From positions 182,239 through 246,238 of the forward strand of contig MGDH01000011.1 of NCBI GenBank assembly GCA_001790855.1: DNA of 64,000 bases, given 5' to 3'. Shown here in pieces: positions 34,869-45,199 of this stretch (position 1 is the stretch's first letter; every line of letters starts with the position of its first letter). Below the pieces are notes generated by a model, which saw only the letters and a program-made list of their open reading frames with translations, was not told the DNA's origin and made no database searches. Made by a program: the position numbers and the translations under genes. The DNA is from Candidatus Schekmanbacteria bacterium RIFCSPLOWO2_02_FULL_38_14. GTDB lineage: Bacteria; Schekmanbacteria; GWA2-38-11.

Positions 34869-37100
34869 TTATAGTTTTTCCAATTTTGCATTTTTGAGTA
34901 AAAGTTTTTTAACTCCGGCATTTATAAAACTAACTATTATTTTCTGATTTTCTCCTTCACCCTTGGTTTCGATAACAGTTCCTTTCCCAAAAAAAGGATG
35001 TATGACTTTTGAACCTTTAAAAAAGAAACCTCCAGATTCTTCTGAAGATATCGGGTCAGGAGACCTGCCACTACCCAGGGTAGCATCGGGTCTCCTGACC
35101 CGATATATATCTTCACACTCATCTTTGCCTTGTAGGGGCATATCTGTTTCATACGGTTCAATATCCTCAGGCCATCCGCGGTCCACCTCAACAAATTCAT
35201 CAGATATCTCCCTGATGAACCGTGATGGCATATTCATCCTTTCAGTTCCATATATCTTTCTTCTGTAGGTATTGGTTAGAAAAAGTCTCTCTTTTGCCCT
35301 GGTCATCCCAACATAACATAGCCTTCTTTCTTCTTCTATCTCAAGGCTCTCATTTGAGGAAAGGAAATGAGGGAAAAGCCCCTCTTCCATCCCGCTCATA
35401 AAAATAACCTGAAATTCCAAACCTTTTGCATTATGGAGAGTCATCAATGTTACTCTCTCAAGGGTTCCATCATATTTATCAACAGTTGTTATAAGTGATA
35501 TCTGCTCAAGTAAGGTTTTAAGGCTCGTGTCTTCTGAGCTTCTTTCAAATTCCTCTATGGCTGAAATGAATTCCCTCAAATTTTCTATCCTGCCCTCTTT
35601 CTCTTCCTTATTTTTTCCTATTACCTCTTCAGCATATCTTGTCTCTTCCAGGATTTTTTCAGTAAGCTCAGAGACAGATATCCTTTGCTGAAGGTTTATA
35701 GATCCGCAGATGAGCTTTAAAAATTCAGATAATGAGGCTTCTGTTTTCAGAGATAATTTCCCTTCTTTGAGAAAAACTTCTGAAGCCCTATAAATAGAAA
35801 TACCGTCTCTTTCTGCTATTTTTTTTATCTTTAAAAGAGTCGCCTCACCTATTCCCCTGTTTGGAGTGTTTATTATCCTCTCAAAGCTCAAATCGTCATC
35901 AGGATTTGAAAGAACACGCATATATGCCAGTATGTCTTTTATCTCTTTGCGGTCATAGAACCTGACTCCTCCAAAAATGTCATAGGGCATATTCTCACGC
36001 CTTAGCATATCTTCAATTACCCTTGACTGTGCATTTGTACGGTAAAAAATTGCAAAGTCATTCAACTTTCTGTTTTCAAGCAGACATAATTCTTTTATCT
36101 TTCTGCAGATGTACAGTCCTTCCTCGCACTCAGAATTAAGAGTTGCATGATATATTTTTTCCCCTTCAATGTTGTCAGTCCAAAGACTTTTTCCTTTTCT
36201 GGAAAAATTTTTTTCTATTACTGAATTCGCAGCCCTCAGAATGTTTTTTGTAGACCTGTAATTCTGTTCAAGCCTTATAACAAGACAATCAGGAAAATCC
36301 TTCTCAAAATTAAGAATATTGGAAATATCTGCTCCACGCCAGCGGTATATACTCTGGTCATCATCACCAACAACGCAGAGGTTCTTGTGTTTTGAAGAGA
36401 GAAGCCTTATCAGCTGATATTGCGCATGGTTTGTGTCCTGATATTCATCAACCATTATGTGCCGCCATTTTTCAGAATAATAATCTAAAATATCCGGGTT
36501 AGTTTTTAGAAGTTCTACAGTATGCATCAGCAGATCATCAAAATCCATGGCATTATTTTTTTTAAGACTTCTCTGATACGCAGAATAAACCTTCAGAACC
36601 TCTTCAGAAAGATAATCATTAAATATTTGATTTATATCAGAAGGTTTTTTAAGCTGATTTTTGGCAGAACTTATGTAGCCTTGAGCACTATCAGGATTTA
36701 AAACTCTTTCATCAACCTTCAGCTGACTCATTGTTGATTTAATAATATTAAGCTGATCTGAAGAATCATATATTACAAAGTTACTCTCAAATCCCAGCAT
36801 CTTGCAGTGCCTTCTTAAAATCCTGGCACAGGTAGAATGAAAAGTATTAATCCAATGAAACTGTTCTGAAGCTGTCAAGCTTAAAACCCTCTCCTTCATC
36901 TCCTTGGCAGCTTTATTTGTAAAGGTTACAGCCAGAACATTTTCAGGTAAAATTTCATATTTCTTTTTTAGATAAGCGATACGGTGTGTTATTACTCTTG
37001 TCTTCCCGCTTCCAGCCCCCGCAAGAACAAGTATGGATCCGTTGATTTGCTCCACAGCCTCCCGCTGTTTATTATTAAGACTTTTGAGTAGTTCCATCAT
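34869..37100 (-). CDS. pcrA: UvrD/PcrA-type DNA helicase
   Basis: About 743 residues of superfamily 1A. Motifs: Q-region LNNKQREAV, Walker A LAGAGSGKTR, Ia VTFTNKAAKEMKERV, II VDEYQDTNHAQYQL, III GDDDQSIYRWRGA, V MTLHNAKGLEFQVIF, VI VGMTRAKERLFL. The C-terminus has the Tudor-like end VIHPFFGKGTVIET. It unwinds DNA in repair, probably with the UvrABC system. Between motif VI and the tail the frame crosses a large perfect palindrome at 35048-35106, giving YRVRRPDATLGSGRSPDPIS. The start is the ATG at 37100 or 37097; the ribosome-binding site is poor. Confidence 0.94.
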   Translation of the reverse strand: MMELLKSLNNKQREAVEQINGSILVLAGAGSGKTRVITHRIAYLKKKYEILPENVLAVTFTNKAAKEMKERVLSLTASEQFHWINTFHSTCARILRRHCKMLGFESNFVIYDSSDQLNIIKSTMSQLKVDERVLNPDSAQGYISSAKNQLKKPSDINQIFNDYLSEEVLKVYSAYQRSLKKNNAMDFDDLLMHTVELLKTNPDILDYYSEKWRHIMVDEYQDTNHAQYQLIRLLSSKHKNLCVVGDDDQSIYRWRGADISNILNFEKDFPDCLVIRLEQNYRSTKNILRAANSVIEKNFSRKGKSLWTDNIEGEKIYHATLNSECEEGLYICRKIKELCLLENRKLNDFAIFYRTNAQSRVIEDMLRRENMPYDIFGGVRFYDRKEIKDILAYMRVLSNPDDDLSFERIINTPNRGIGEATLLKIKKIAERDGISIYRASEVFLKEGKLSLKTEASLSEFLKLICGSINLQQRISVSELTEKILEETRYAEEVIGKNKEEKEGRIENLREFISAIEEFERSSEDTSLKTLLEQISLITTVDKYDGTLERVTLMTLHNAKGLEFQVIFMSGMEEGLFPHFLSSNESLEIEEERRLCYVGMTRAKERLFLTNTYRRKIYGTERMNMPSRFIREISDEFVEVDRGWPEDIEPYETDMPLQGKDECEDIYRVRRPDATLGSGRSPDPISSEESGGFFFKGSKVIHPFFGKGTVIETKGEGENQKIIVSFINAGVKKLLLKNAKLEKL
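35048..35106. repeat. Perfect 18-bp palindromic element within pcrA
   Basis: Arms of 18 bases (ATATCGGGTCAGGAGACC and its complement) at 35048-35065 and 35089-35106 surround a 23-base loop that holds a second small palindrome (CTACCC-A-GGGTAG). It is an open frame within pcrA and codes for part of the linker before the C-terminal Tudor-like domain. It looks like an inserted REP-like mobile hairpin. Confidence 0.85.
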
Positions 37101-37212
37101 AATTATAATTTCAAATATCAAAGCCAAAATTTCAAATCAAGCTAAAACGAATGAACTACTCCACAGCAGAGCTGTGAGGTATCAGGAAACTTAAAAATAT
37201 ATTTTATCAGTC

Positions 37213-37252
37213 ATTCCGCCTGCCTACTGCAGGCAGGTACTTTATGCGGAAT
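37213..37252. repeat. Nested hairpin repeat, dispersed family
   Basis: The outer stem ATTCCGC/GCGGAAT encloses an inner stem CCTGCCT/AGGCAGG. The flanks (TCA on the left, CCAG on the right) match the reversed form of the element at 4731-4750. It lies in the gap between the FmdB gene and pcrA. Confidence 0.7.
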
Positions 37253-37272
37253 CCAGATTCTTTAATTCCTGA

Positions 37273-37347
37273 ATTCCTGCTTTTGCAGGAATCTTTATGA
37301 GCCTTTGGCTCACAGAGGGACATGAAAATAGTCAGGCGAAACGCCTG
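37273..37347. repeat. Dispersed composite repeat, copy 1
   Basis: It starts with the hairpin ATTCCTGC-TTTT-GCAGGAAT, continues with ATGAGCCTTTGGCTCACAGA and a CATGAAAATA block, and ends in CAGGCG-AAA-CGCCTG. The same order is found at 63598-63693 with scattered mismatches, so it is a repeated, probably mobile or formerly mobile, intergenic element. Confidence 0.75.
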
Positions 37348-37388
37348 TCCTGCTGATGGGTTGGTGCTCGTTTATTTGAAATTTGACA

Positions 37389-37694
37389 CTATTTGGATGA
37401 AGAAGAACTAGATGGTTTTGAGCCAGAAGAGGGTTTTGAGTCTGATGGCTTGGTTTTCGAAGCCTCTTTAGGCTCACTAGTCTTTTTTTCAGATTCCACC
37501 CCTTTCTTCCTGGATTCTGAAGGATAATCCGTAACATACCACCCGGAACCTTTTAAAACAAACCCCGAAGGAGATATGAGTTTTGTCACTTTGCCTTTGC
37601 ATTTCTTGCACTTTTTTATAGGCTCATCTGACATTTTCTGAAATGCCTCAAACCTATCTCCGCACGTGGTGCATTCATACTCATATGTTGGCAT
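37389..37694 (-). CDS. FmdB-type zinc ribbon protein with Ser/Lys-rich tail
   Basis: 101 residues. The opening [12 protein letters not shown] and a second CKKCKGK give the FmdB zinc ribbon within the first 45 residues. The rest is low-complexity Ser/Lys/Pro/Glu ([16 protein letters not shown] at the end), probably disordered. The family function is not established. A paralogue with a different tail is at 10524-10832. It is flanked on both sides by intergenic repeats. Confidence 0.82.
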   Translation of the reverse strand: MPTYEYECTTCGDRFEAFQKMSDEPIKKCKKCKGKVTKLISPSGFVLKGSGWYVTDYPSESRKKGVESEKKTSEPKEASKTKPSDSKPSSGSKPSSSSSSK

Positions 37695-37699
37695 CGCTC

Positions 37700-37795
37700 T
37701 TCCTTAACTTATGACCTATGACTAATAACTGATAACTTATAACCTGTAGCTGAAAGATTATAAGTTATAGGTCATTAGTTATCAGTTGAAATTTT
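37700..37795. repeat. AT-rich intergenic inverted repeat
   Basis: Words such as CTTATGACCTATGACTAATA and TATAAGTTATAGGTCATTAG face each other across a short centre, giving an imperfect palindrome that fills the gap between FmdB and ilvE. Comparable filler is at 740-795, 52500-52675 and 54069-54201. Confidence 0.6.
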
Positions 37796-38705
37796 ATATA
37801 TATGTAAGCCATTTATTAAATTTGCTGTTATTTCCTTTTACAATCTTGAAGAAAATTTCCTGAATCTTTTTTGTAATCTCCCCAACTACTCCCATCCCTA
37901 TAACCCTTTTATCAACTTCTCTTATAGGAGTTACTTCAGCTGCTGTGCCGGTAAAAAAAGCCTCATCAGCAATATACAGCTCATCCCTTGAAAAATAGTC
38001 CTCCTTCAGTTCCATACCTTTGTCCTGTGCAATCTTTATTACTGAATCCCTTGTAATTCCTGCAAGGATTGAAAGTATGGGAGTCGTTTTTATCAATCCA
38101 TTCTTTATAATAAAAATATTCTCCCCTGAGCCCTCTGCTACCTTCCCGTTGACATCAAGCAGCAGAGCTTCATCATAACCATTTTCAATTGCCTCTATTT
38201 TTGCAAGCTGAGAATTTACATAATTCCCGCAGATTTTTGCTTTTGTCATGCTGACATTAATATGGTGTCTCTGGAACGATGATATTTTTACCCTTATTCC
38301 CTTTTCCAGTCCTTCTTTCCCAAGATATGCACCCCACGGAAATACTGAGATTGCAGCCTTTACAGGATGATTCTTTGGATAAATCCCTGCTTCGCCATAA
38401 CCATAATAAAAAATAGGTTTTATATAGCATTCAGTAAGCTTATTAATATTTATTGTATCAACAATAGCCTTGCTTATTTCTTCTTTTGTAAATGGTGCTT
38501 TTATTGAAGCAATCTTTACTGAATCAAAAAGGCGGTCCAAATGCTCCTGATAACGAAAAATTGCAGGACCTTTTTTTGTTTTATAACACCTTATCCCCTC
38601 AAAAACACCCAATCCGTAATTCAGAGTGTGGGTCATAATGTGTACTGTGGCTTTATCCCAGTCAACAAATTTACCGTCCATCCATATTTTCTTTGCTGCT
38701 ATCAT
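37794..38705 (-). CDS. ilvE: Branched-chain amino acid aminotransferase
   Basis: About 303 residues of PLP fold type [22 protein letters not shown] opens the protein, [11 protein letters not shown] follows, the PLP lysine lies in [16 protein letters not shown] near 155, and [20 protein letters not shown] and [16 protein letters not shown] are the cofactor and substrate loops. It transaminates Leu, Ile and Val. The ATG at 38705 and a TTG one codon earlier share the AAGGAG site. It is a lone gene; 250 bases of AT-rich sequence precede it with no other feature I can call. Confidence 0.95.
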   Translation of the reverse strand: MIAAKKIWMDGKFVDWDKATVHIMTHTLNYGLGVFEGIRCYKTKKGPAIFRYQEHLDRLFDSVKIASIKAPFTKEEISKAIVDTININKLTECYIKPIFYYGYGEAGIYPKNHPVKAAISVFPWGAYLGKEGLEKGIRVKISSFQRHHINVSMTKAKICGNYVNSQLAKIEAIENGYDEALLLDVNGKVAEGSGENIFIIKNGLIKTTPILSILAGITRDSVIKIAQDKGMELKEDYFSRDELYIADEAFFTGTAAEVTPIREVDKRVIGMGVVGEITKKIQEIFFKIVKGNNSKFNKWLTYI

Positions 38706-38958
38706 CAATTTAGACTCCTTTATTATTTCTCTTTAAGAAATATTTTATAATTATTTTCAAACAGTCCTTTATAAAGAAGCAAAAAATTTTTGTCCATAAT
38801 ATTTTTTAAATGTTTTTTGAAAAATTAAAAATCAAAACTTTAATTACAAAGATTATTAAGCTAATCAGATAGTTTTTTATCAATCTGAATATTAAATAAA
38901 CCTTACAATTTCAATAAATTCAAGCAATATTTCAAACCCTTTACATTAAACAAATTTA

Positions 38959-41787
38959 TTAACTGTATTTTCTATTCAGTACCATTTTTAATGCCTGGCC
39001 TGTATAGGATTTATCATTTTTAATTATTTCCTCAGGAGTTCCACAAGCAATTACTTCACCACCCGAATCACCGCCTTCAGGACCCAGGTCGATTATATAA
39101 TCAGCTGATTTTACAACATCTAAATTATGTTCTATTATAACAATTGTATTCCCTGCATCAGTTAATTTATTCAAAACATCAAGAAGCTTCTGGATGTCTG
39201 CAAAATGAAGACCTGTGGTTGGCTCATCGAGGATATAAAGAGTTTTTCCTGTGCCAACTTTGGAAAGCTCTTTTGCAAGCTTAACCCTTTGAGCTTCTCC
39301 TCCTGAGAGAGTAGTAGCCGGCTGCCCTAGTTTTATATAACCCAGCCCTACATCATAAAGAGTTTTTAATTTACGCTTTACAACAGGAATATTTTCATAA
39401 ATTTCAAGAGCCTGCTCAACTGTCATGTCAAGGGTCTCGGCTATATTTTTACCTTTGTACCTCACATCAAGGGTTTCCCTGTTATATCTTTTTCCATTAC
39501 ATACTTCACATGTTACATAAATATCGGGGAGAAAATGCATCTCTATCTTTTTCATCCCATCACCTTCGCAGGAATCACATCTTCCTCCCTTTACATTGAA
39601 GCTGAAACGCCCCGGGTTATATCCTCTTATTCTTGATTCCGGAACCTGTGAATAGAGATCTCTAAGAGGGGAAAACAGTCCTGTATAGGTCGCCGGGTTT
39701 GACCTTGGTGTTCTGCCTATTGGAGACTGGTCTATATCAATGACCTTATCAATATATTCAGTTCCCTTTATTCCCTCATACTTGCACGGAGCTTCACGGG
39801 AACCATAAAAAACTTTTGCAAGCGCTTTGTAAAGGGTATCAAGAATCAAAGTACTTTTACCTGAACCTGAAACACCTGTTACACATGAAATAATCCCAAT
39901 TGGAATTTTTATATCAATATTTTTTAAATTATTTCCTCCAGCACCAAATATCTCCAAATATCTGTCATTACCCTTCCGTCTTGTCTCTGGTACAGTAATA
40001 AAAAGCTCTCCTGAAAGATATTTTCCTGTTATTGAATCTCTGTTTTTCACTATTTCTTTAGGAGTTCCTGCCACTACCACTTCTCCACCATTTTTCCCTG
40101 CCCCGGGACCAAGGTCAATAATATAGTCAGCAGAAAGAATTGTTTCAGCATCATGCTCAACAACAAGGACTGTATTCCCAATATCTCTTAACTTTTTCAG
40201 AGTAGCCAGCAGTTTCTTGTTATCTCTGTGATGAAGCCCGATACTTGGCTCATCCAGAATATACAAAACTCCTATAAGCGATGACCCTATCTGTGTGGCA
40301 AGTCTTATTCTCTGACCCTCTCCTCCTGAAAGAGTTCCTCCGCTTCTGTCCAAGGTTATATAATCAAGCCCGACAGCAATTAAAAAATGCAATCTCTCCT
40401 TTATTTCCTTTAAAATCCTTGCTCCTATTTCAAGCTCTCTCTTTTTCAGCTTTAGATTATCAAAATAATATAAAACTTCCTTGATTGAAAGCCTGCTTAT
40501 ATTCATAATATTTTTGTCATTTATTTTTACTGCAAGATACTCTTTTTTCAGTCTGTCCCCTTTGCACTCAGGACATGTCCTTACTGTCATAGACCTTTCA
40601 ATTTCCTCTCTTACATCATCAGATGATGTTTCACGGTATCTATTACTGAGACTGTTAATTACTCCTTCAAACTCCCTTTTGAACTGATAGCGGTTTCTTT
40701 CCGTCTCATAAACAAAATCTATTTCCCTTCCAGCAGAACCATAAAGTATCAGGTTTTTGGTCATCTCAGAAAGATTGGCAAATGGCACATCAAGGTCAAA
40801 ATAAAAATTATCTGAAAGCGTTTTTAAAATCTGCTGATAGTACCTGCTGAATTTCGTTCCCCATGGAGCAATAGCACCTTCCCTTAATGTTTTATTTTTA
40901 TCAGGTATGACCAGTTCAGGGTCTATTGACATGGTAGTACCTAATCCACTGCATGCAGGACAAGCACCATAGGGATTATTAAAAGAAAAGACTCTTGGTG
41001 TCAGCTCAGGGATGCTTATATTGCAATTCGGGCATGCAAATTTTTCTGAGAAAAAAAGGTCCCTTTTTTCTGCAATATTTACTACCACCTCTCCGTTTGA
41101 AAGCTTTGTAGCTATTTCAAGAGAGTCAACAATTCTTTTCAGCGTCTCTTTTTTAACTATAAGCCTGTCAACAATTATCTCAATATCATGCTTCTTTTTC
41201 TTATCAAGTTTTATATCACTATCAAGTTCAACCACCTCACCGTCAACCCGTGCTCTGACAAACCCTTCTTGCATTATCTCCTGCAATATCTTTTTGTATT
41301 CTCCCTTTTTTCCGCGTGCTATCGGAGACATTATCCATATCTTTGTCCCTTCAGGAAGTTCAAGTATTTTGTCACTTATCTGCTGCACACTCTGTGAAGA
41401 TATCTCATTGCCGCATTTATAACAGTAGGTTTTTCCAATCCTTGCAAAAAGCAATCGAAGATAATCATATATCTCTGTTATTGTTCCCACTGTTGAACGT
41501 GGGTTCTTTGAAGTAGTCTTCTGTTCAATGGATATTGCAGGAGAAAGTCCCTCAATTCTATCAACATCAGGTTTTTCCATCAACTCGAGAAACTGCCTTG
41601 CATATGCTGAAAGAGATTCAACATACCTTCTCTGTCCCTCTGCATATATTGTATCAAAGGCTAAGGAAGATTTGCCTGAACCTGAAAGGCCGGTAATCAC
41701 AACCAGTTTATCCCTTGGTATTTCAAGGTTTATATTTTTCAGGTTATGTTCCCTTGCCCCTTCTATGATAATACTCTTAAATGACAT
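38959..41787 (-). CDS. uvrA: UvrABC excinuclease subunit A
   Basis: 942 residues, full length. Two ABC ATPase halves are present, with Walker [15 protein letters not shown] and [14 protein letters not shown], signature [12 protein letters not shown] and [12 protein letters not shown], and Walker B LYILDEPS and LYILDEPT. Zinc-finger pairs CPNCNIS...CPACSG and CDSCEGDG...CEVCNG are intact. UvrA finds DNA damage in nucleotide excision repair and hands it to UvrB. A consensus-like promoter lies about 125 bases upstream. Confidence 0.98.
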   Translation of the reverse strand: MSFKSIIIEGAREHNLKNINLEIPRDKLVVITGLSGSGKSSLAFDTIYAEGQRRYVESLSAYARQFLELMEKPDVDRIEGLSPAISIEQKTTSKNPRSTVGTITEIYDYLRLLFARIGKTYCYKCGNEISSQSVQQISDKILELPEGTKIWIMSPIARGKKGEYKKILQEIMQEGFVRARVDGEVVELDSDIKLDKKKKHDIEIIVDRLIVKKETLKRIVDSLEIATKLSNGEVVVNIAEKRDLFFSEKFACPNCNISIPELTPRVFSFNNPYGACPACSGLGTTMSIDPELVIPDKNKTLREGAIAPWGTKFSRYYQQILKTLSDNFYFDLDVPFANLSEMTKNLILYGSAGREIDFVYETERNRYQFKREFEGVINSLSNRYRETSSDDVREEIERSMTVRTCPECKGDRLKKEYLAVKINDKNIMNISRLSIKEVLYYFDNLKLKKRELEIGARILKEIKERLHFLIAVGLDYITLDRSGGTLSGGEGQRIRLATQIGSSLIGVLYILDEPSIGLHHRDNKKLLATLKKLRDIGNTVLVVEHDAETILSADYIIDLGPGAGKNGGEVVVAGTPKEIVKNRDSITGKYLSGELFITVPETRRKGNDRYLEIFGAGGNNLKNIDIKIPIGIISCVTGVSGSGKSTLILDTLYKALAKVFYGSREAPCKYEGIKGTEYIDKVIDIDQSPIGRTPRSNPATYTGLFSPLRDLYSQVPESRIRGYNPGRFSFNVKGGRCDSCEGDGMKKIEMHFLPDIYVTCEVCNGKRYNRETLDVRYKGKNIAETLDMTVEQALEIYENIPVVKRKLKTLYDVGLGYIKLGQPATTLSGGEAQRVKLAKELSKVGTGKTLYILDEPTTGLHFADIQKLLDVLNKLTDAGNTIVIIEHNLDVVKSADYIIDLGPEGGDSGGEVIACGTPEEIIKNDKSYTGQALKMVLNRKYS

Positions 41788-42114
41788 AAACTCTAACTCT
41801 CAACATGTTTCACTAGTTAAAAGCCTAAGAACAATCTCCTTAAAAATGCATAGCACTCGCAATTCCTGCAGCCTGCTGCAGAAAGCCTCAATTATTTTCA
41901 GAATCCATCTTTTATAAATAAATAAGTCTTTCTGTCAAGTTTGTAAAAAATAACTTTTTTTGAAAGGCTTTTTACTTTAGTATCAACTGTTCTTAGGATA
42001 AATTTACTTTTCTGATGGTGGGTGCAAAAAGAAAACTATAGAAGGGTACCTCTTATATCTCATGTATGTGTAATAAACATCAGGTTTAGACAAGATTAAC
42101 ACTAATGCCAAAAT
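41788..42114. other. 327-base gap between ispF end and uvrA start
   Basis: It holds the uvrA promoter (41911-41938), a short CTGCAGCCTGCTGCAG-type palindrome near 41868-41883 and otherwise AT-rich sequence. I see no gene, tRNA or clear terminator in it. Confidence 0.5.
41911..41938 (-). promoter_or_regulatory. Sigma-70-type promoter for uvrA
   Basis: On the minus strand TTGACA, 16 bases and TATAAA face uvrA about 125 bases upstream of its start codon. I could not see a LexA-type operator next to it. Confidence 0.65.
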
Positions 42115-42606
42115 TCACAAATTATTTTCTAACTCCATTCCCTCAAGAGAGACAACGGCATAAACAGCCATCCCTTCGCCCCTTCCAAATGAGCCAAGTC
42201 TTTCAGGAGTGGTTGCTTTAATGTTTAATCTTGATTGAGGAATATCCAAAGCATTAGCCAGATTTTCTCTCATTCTTGCACGGTAGTCTGCAAGCCTCGG
42301 TTCCTGAGTGATTATTACAGTATCAATATTGTTAATTATAAATCCTTTCTTTTCTACAATTTCCTTAACCTTTTTTATCAGAATCAGGCTTGAGATATTT
42401 TTATATTTTTCATCATTGTCAGGGAAATGAACACCTATATCCTCCTGTCCTGCTGCTCCAAGCATGGCATCACAAATAGCATGGCTCAGCACATCTGCAT
42501 CAGAATGCCCGCTCAAACCCTTTTCATATGGAATCTCAATTCCGGCTAAAACTAATTTTCTACCTTCTTCAAAAGGATGTACATCATATCCTATTCCAAA
42601 CCTCAT
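42115..42606 (-). CDS. ispF: 2-C-methyl-D-erythritol 2,4-cyclodiphosphate synthase
   Basis: 163 residues. GIGYDVHPFEEGRKLVLAG holds the metal-binding Asp and His, SGHSDADVLSHAICDAMLGA and ITTPERLGSFGRGEGMAVYA-like ends are in place. The enzyme closes the cyclodiphosphate ring in the MEP isoprenoid pathway. It follows ispD after 57 bases on the same strand, at the end of a carD-PIN/TRAM-ispD-ispF operon, a widely seen order. Confidence 0.97.
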   Translation of the reverse strand: MRFGIGYDVHPFEEGRKLVLAGIEIPYEKGLSGHSDADVLSHAICDAMLGAAGQEDIGVHFPDNDEKYKNISSLILIKKVKEIVEKKGFIINNIDTVIITQEPRLADYRARMRENLANALDIPQSRLNIKATTPERLGSFGRGEGMAVYAVVSLEGMELENNL

Positions 42607-42663
42607 ATTAAAATTTCCTCTAAATAAATGAAAGAAAACTATGATTAAGAAGCAAGCGTACTA

Positions 42664-43359
42664 TTAGACAAATATTTTGTTTTTTATAATTACCTCTGCA
42701 AGAAAGAGGTCATCAGGATTTGTAATTTTTATATTATAACGGCTTCCTGTCAATATTTTAATTTTTCCACCAATAGATTCTACAAGCCCTGATTCGTCTG
42801 TCGCGTAGTATTTTTTATCAGAAGCTCGGTTAAATGCTTTTCTTAATATGCTGTAATTGAATATTTGTGGAGTTTGAGCCCTGTAAAGTTTCTCGCGCTC
42901 AAGGGTTTTTAAAACAATTCCTCTTTCAGAAACTTTCTTTACTGTATCATTAATTGGCAAAGCCTCTATTACACCATCAAATATTTTCAGAAATGGTATT
43001 GCCTCTTTAATAATTTTTGAATAAAAAAAAGGTCTGACTCCGTCATGGACAACTACTACATCTGATATCTCATCAACTTCTTTTAGTCCCTCATATACAG
43101 AATCCTGTCTCTCTTTTCCTCCCTTTATAACTTTAGATAACTTGTTTATTCCATATTTTCTTTTTACCTTTTTTTCTCCCCACTCTACTTTATCCTCAGG
43201 AAGAACTAAAATTATCTCATCTATTATTTTTAATGAGTTTATCCTCTCTAATGTATGAATTAAAACAGGTTTATCGTCAATAGATAAGAATTGTTTTGAT
43301 ACTGATCCTCCCATCCTTTTGCCTTTACCAGCAGCTGGAATAATGGCAGAAACCTTCAT
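42664..43359 (-). CDS. ispD: 2-C-methyl-D-erythritol 4-phosphate cytidylyltransferase
   Basis: 231 residues. AIIPAAGKGKRMGGSVSKQF is the CTP-binding opening, VVVVHDGVRPFF and RAQTPQIFNYSILRKAF follow as expected, and ATDESGLVESIGGKI leads into the C-terminus. It transfers CMP to methylerythritol phosphate in isoprenoid synthesis. Its start overlaps the stop of the PIN/TRAM gene by one base, so the two are coupled. Confidence 0.96.
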   Translation of the reverse strand: MKVSAIIPAAGKGKRMGGSVSKQFLSIDDKPVLIHTLERINSLKIIDEIILVLPEDKVEWGEKKVKRKYGINKLSKVIKGGKERQDSVYEGLKEVDEISDVVVVHDGVRPFFYSKIIKEAIPFLKIFDGVIEALPINDTVKKVSERGIVLKTLEREKLYRAQTPQIFNYSILRKAFNRASDKKYYATDESGLVESIGGKIKILTGSRYNIKITNPDDLFLAEVIIKNKIFV

Positions 43360-44405
43360 CAGCGTGAATCCTCTGCACGCATCCTTCCGGATGTTTCCAC
43401 CTCCCCTACAGTTTCTTTCATTTTGGCAAATATCATTCTGCCAGCAGTAGTCTGAAGCACGCTGGTAACTGTGACATTTATGTTCACACCTAAATATTCT
43501 CTCCCATTATCAACAACAACCATTGTCCCATCATCAAGATATGCAATAGCCTGGCCTGTCTCCTTTCCTTCCTTTAACAAATAGACAGTCATAACCTCTC
43601 CCGGCAACACCACGGGTTTCAGGGCATTAGCCAGAAGATTTATATTCAGAACAGAAACGCCTTGCAGTTCTGCTACTTTATTTAAGTTAAAATCGTTTGT
43701 TAAGATTTTTGCCTTCATTTGTTTCGCAAGAACTACCAGTTTAGCATCAACTTCTGCTATTGATGGAAAATCCTGATCTATAACTCTTACTTCTACCTGA
43801 CTTATTTTCTGGAGCTTGTTTAACACATCAAGCCCTCTTCTTCCTCTGTTTCTTTTTAAGGAATCAGAAGAATCAGCAATATGCTGCAGTTCTCTTAGTA
43901 CAAATTGTGGTACAACTAAAACACCTTCCAAAAAATCTGTTTCACAAATATCATAAATCCTTCCATCAATAATTACGCTAGTATCAAGTATTTTATAATT
44001 TTCTCCATCTCCCTTGTTCATAAATGCAGGAAGAAATTTTGAAAAATCGGCATGTTCAGCTTTTTTATAAGCAAGAGTTATTCCCAGATAAATGAAAAAA
44101 CAGTATATCAAAAGATAGATTCTACTCACAGCGCTTCCAAGAGACACGAAAGGGAGAAAAACACTTGTTAATATCCTTGAAGCTATCAGACCTAATATTA
44201 ACCCCACAACACCAGAAACTATTATTTTAGAAGGCATTTTTCTTAGTCTGATTTCAAGGCCAATTATAGTTAATGAAAGCATTAGCCCTAACATAATCCC
44301 GACAAGACTTTTAAATGGTTCTTCAACTGGCAAATCGGTTTGAATTGCAAAAAGAAAACCGAGGTAAGAGGAAATAACAGCAAGTAAAATTCTCAACAAC
44401 AACAT
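43359..44405 (-). CDS. Membrane PIN/TRAM-domain protein (YacL type)
   Basis: 348 residues. About four transmembrane helices lie in the first 115 residues, then a PIN domain (about 140-255) opens with [20 protein letters not shown] and has [15 protein letters not shown] near its end, and a TRAM domain (about 275-335) closes the protein. It is a putative membrane-tethered nuclease that may bind RNA; its target is unknown. AGGAGG precedes the ATG. It sits between carD and ispD, the same order seen in many bacteria. Confidence 0.93.
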   Translation of the reverse strand: MLLLRILLAVISSYLGFLFAIQTDLPVEEPFKSLVGIMLGLMLSLTIIGLEIRLRKMPSKIIVSGVVGLILGLIASRILTSVFLPFVSLGSAVSRIYLLIYCFFIYLGITLAYKKAEHADFSKFLPAFMNKGDGENYKILDTSVIIDGRIYDICETDFLEGVLVVPQFVLRELQHIADSSDSLKRNRGRRGLDVLNKLQKISQVEVRVIDQDFPSIAEVDAKLVVLAKQMKAKILTNDFNLNKVAELQGVSVLNINLLANALKPVVLPGEVMTVYLLKEGKETGQAIAYLDDGTMVVVDNGREYLGVNINVTVTSVLQTTAGRMIFAKMKETVGEVETSGRMRAEDSR

Positions 44406-44444
44406 CTGTTTCCACCTCCTTTCTGAAAATTCTTATTAACCCGA

Positions 44445-44948
44445 TTATCTGTTATCACTTTGCATAAGGAATATTTTACTCAGCATTGCTTCAGCTCTTT
44501 CCTCTGCAATTTTTTTTGCATGAGAAATTTCTGAAACAATTAATTTTCGTGTAATATCAAGCAACTTTCTCTCTCCAAAAGAGAGCTCTTTTTCAAGTTT
44601 TGCAAACATTAAATCACGGTATACTTCTGAAGCCTTGCTAATTGAACCTGTTTTGATTTTCTCCTGGTATTCAGTGTGTCTTTTATTCCAGTTTGAATCT
44701 CCAACACCGGGTTCGCTTTTTAATATTTTTAAAACTTTATCTACTTCGTTATTAGAAATTATGTTTCTCAAAGCAACCTTTTTGACATTTTGTACAGGAA
44801 GGAGAATTTTCATTTTATTTTCTAAAATTTCAAGGACATAAAACTTTTGTTTTATATTAGAAATATTTTTTTCCTCAACTGCCTTAATCAAAGCCACTCC
44901 ATGGCCTGGGTAAACAACATAGGAGTTTACCTTGAATTTAAAATTCAT
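44445..44948 (-). CDS. carD: CarD-family transcriptional regulator
   Basis: 167 residues. The N-terminal Tudor-like RNA polymerase interaction domain is clear in FKVNSYVVYPGHGVALIKAV and FYVLEILENKMKILLPVQ; the C-terminal part is helical with RHTEYQEKIKTG-like sequence and binds DNA near the -10 region. CarD stabilises open promoter complexes. The ATG has GGAGG six bases upstream. It is the first gene of the isoprenoid operon; the 251-base gap before it is AT-rich and includes a TTGACT that could be a -35 box. Confidence 0.95.
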   Translation of the reverse strand: MNFKFKVNSYVVYPGHGVALIKAVEEKNISNIKQKFYVLEILENKMKILLPVQNVKKVALRNIISNNEVDKVLKILKSEPGVGDSNWNKRHTEYQEKIKTGSISKASEVYRDLMFAKLEKELSFGERKLLDITRKLIVSEISHAKKIAEERAEAMLSKIFLMQSDNR

Positions 44949-45199
44949 ATATTCACCTCCAATACTGCCTTAAATATGTTATTTTCCTTATTTTTTAAAA
45001 CAAAGTCAAGAAAAAATAGATAAAACAAGAAATTAGGCAATTACATAGAATGGATTTTGTAAAATGGTTTATCTTTAAAAAGGATAGTATCCAATGAGGG
45101 TTGATTTAATGAAGTGCTTTAAGTATTGATTGATAACAAGCTAAAACTGATGAAAATTTGATTGGAATGTTTTTCGTGTTTTAGTAAATTTAAGTGTTG

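Noticed and set aside
41788..42114. LexA-type SOS box before uvrA
   Set aside because: No convincing CTGT-N8-ACAG or GAAC-N4-GTTC type operator was seen near the promoter.
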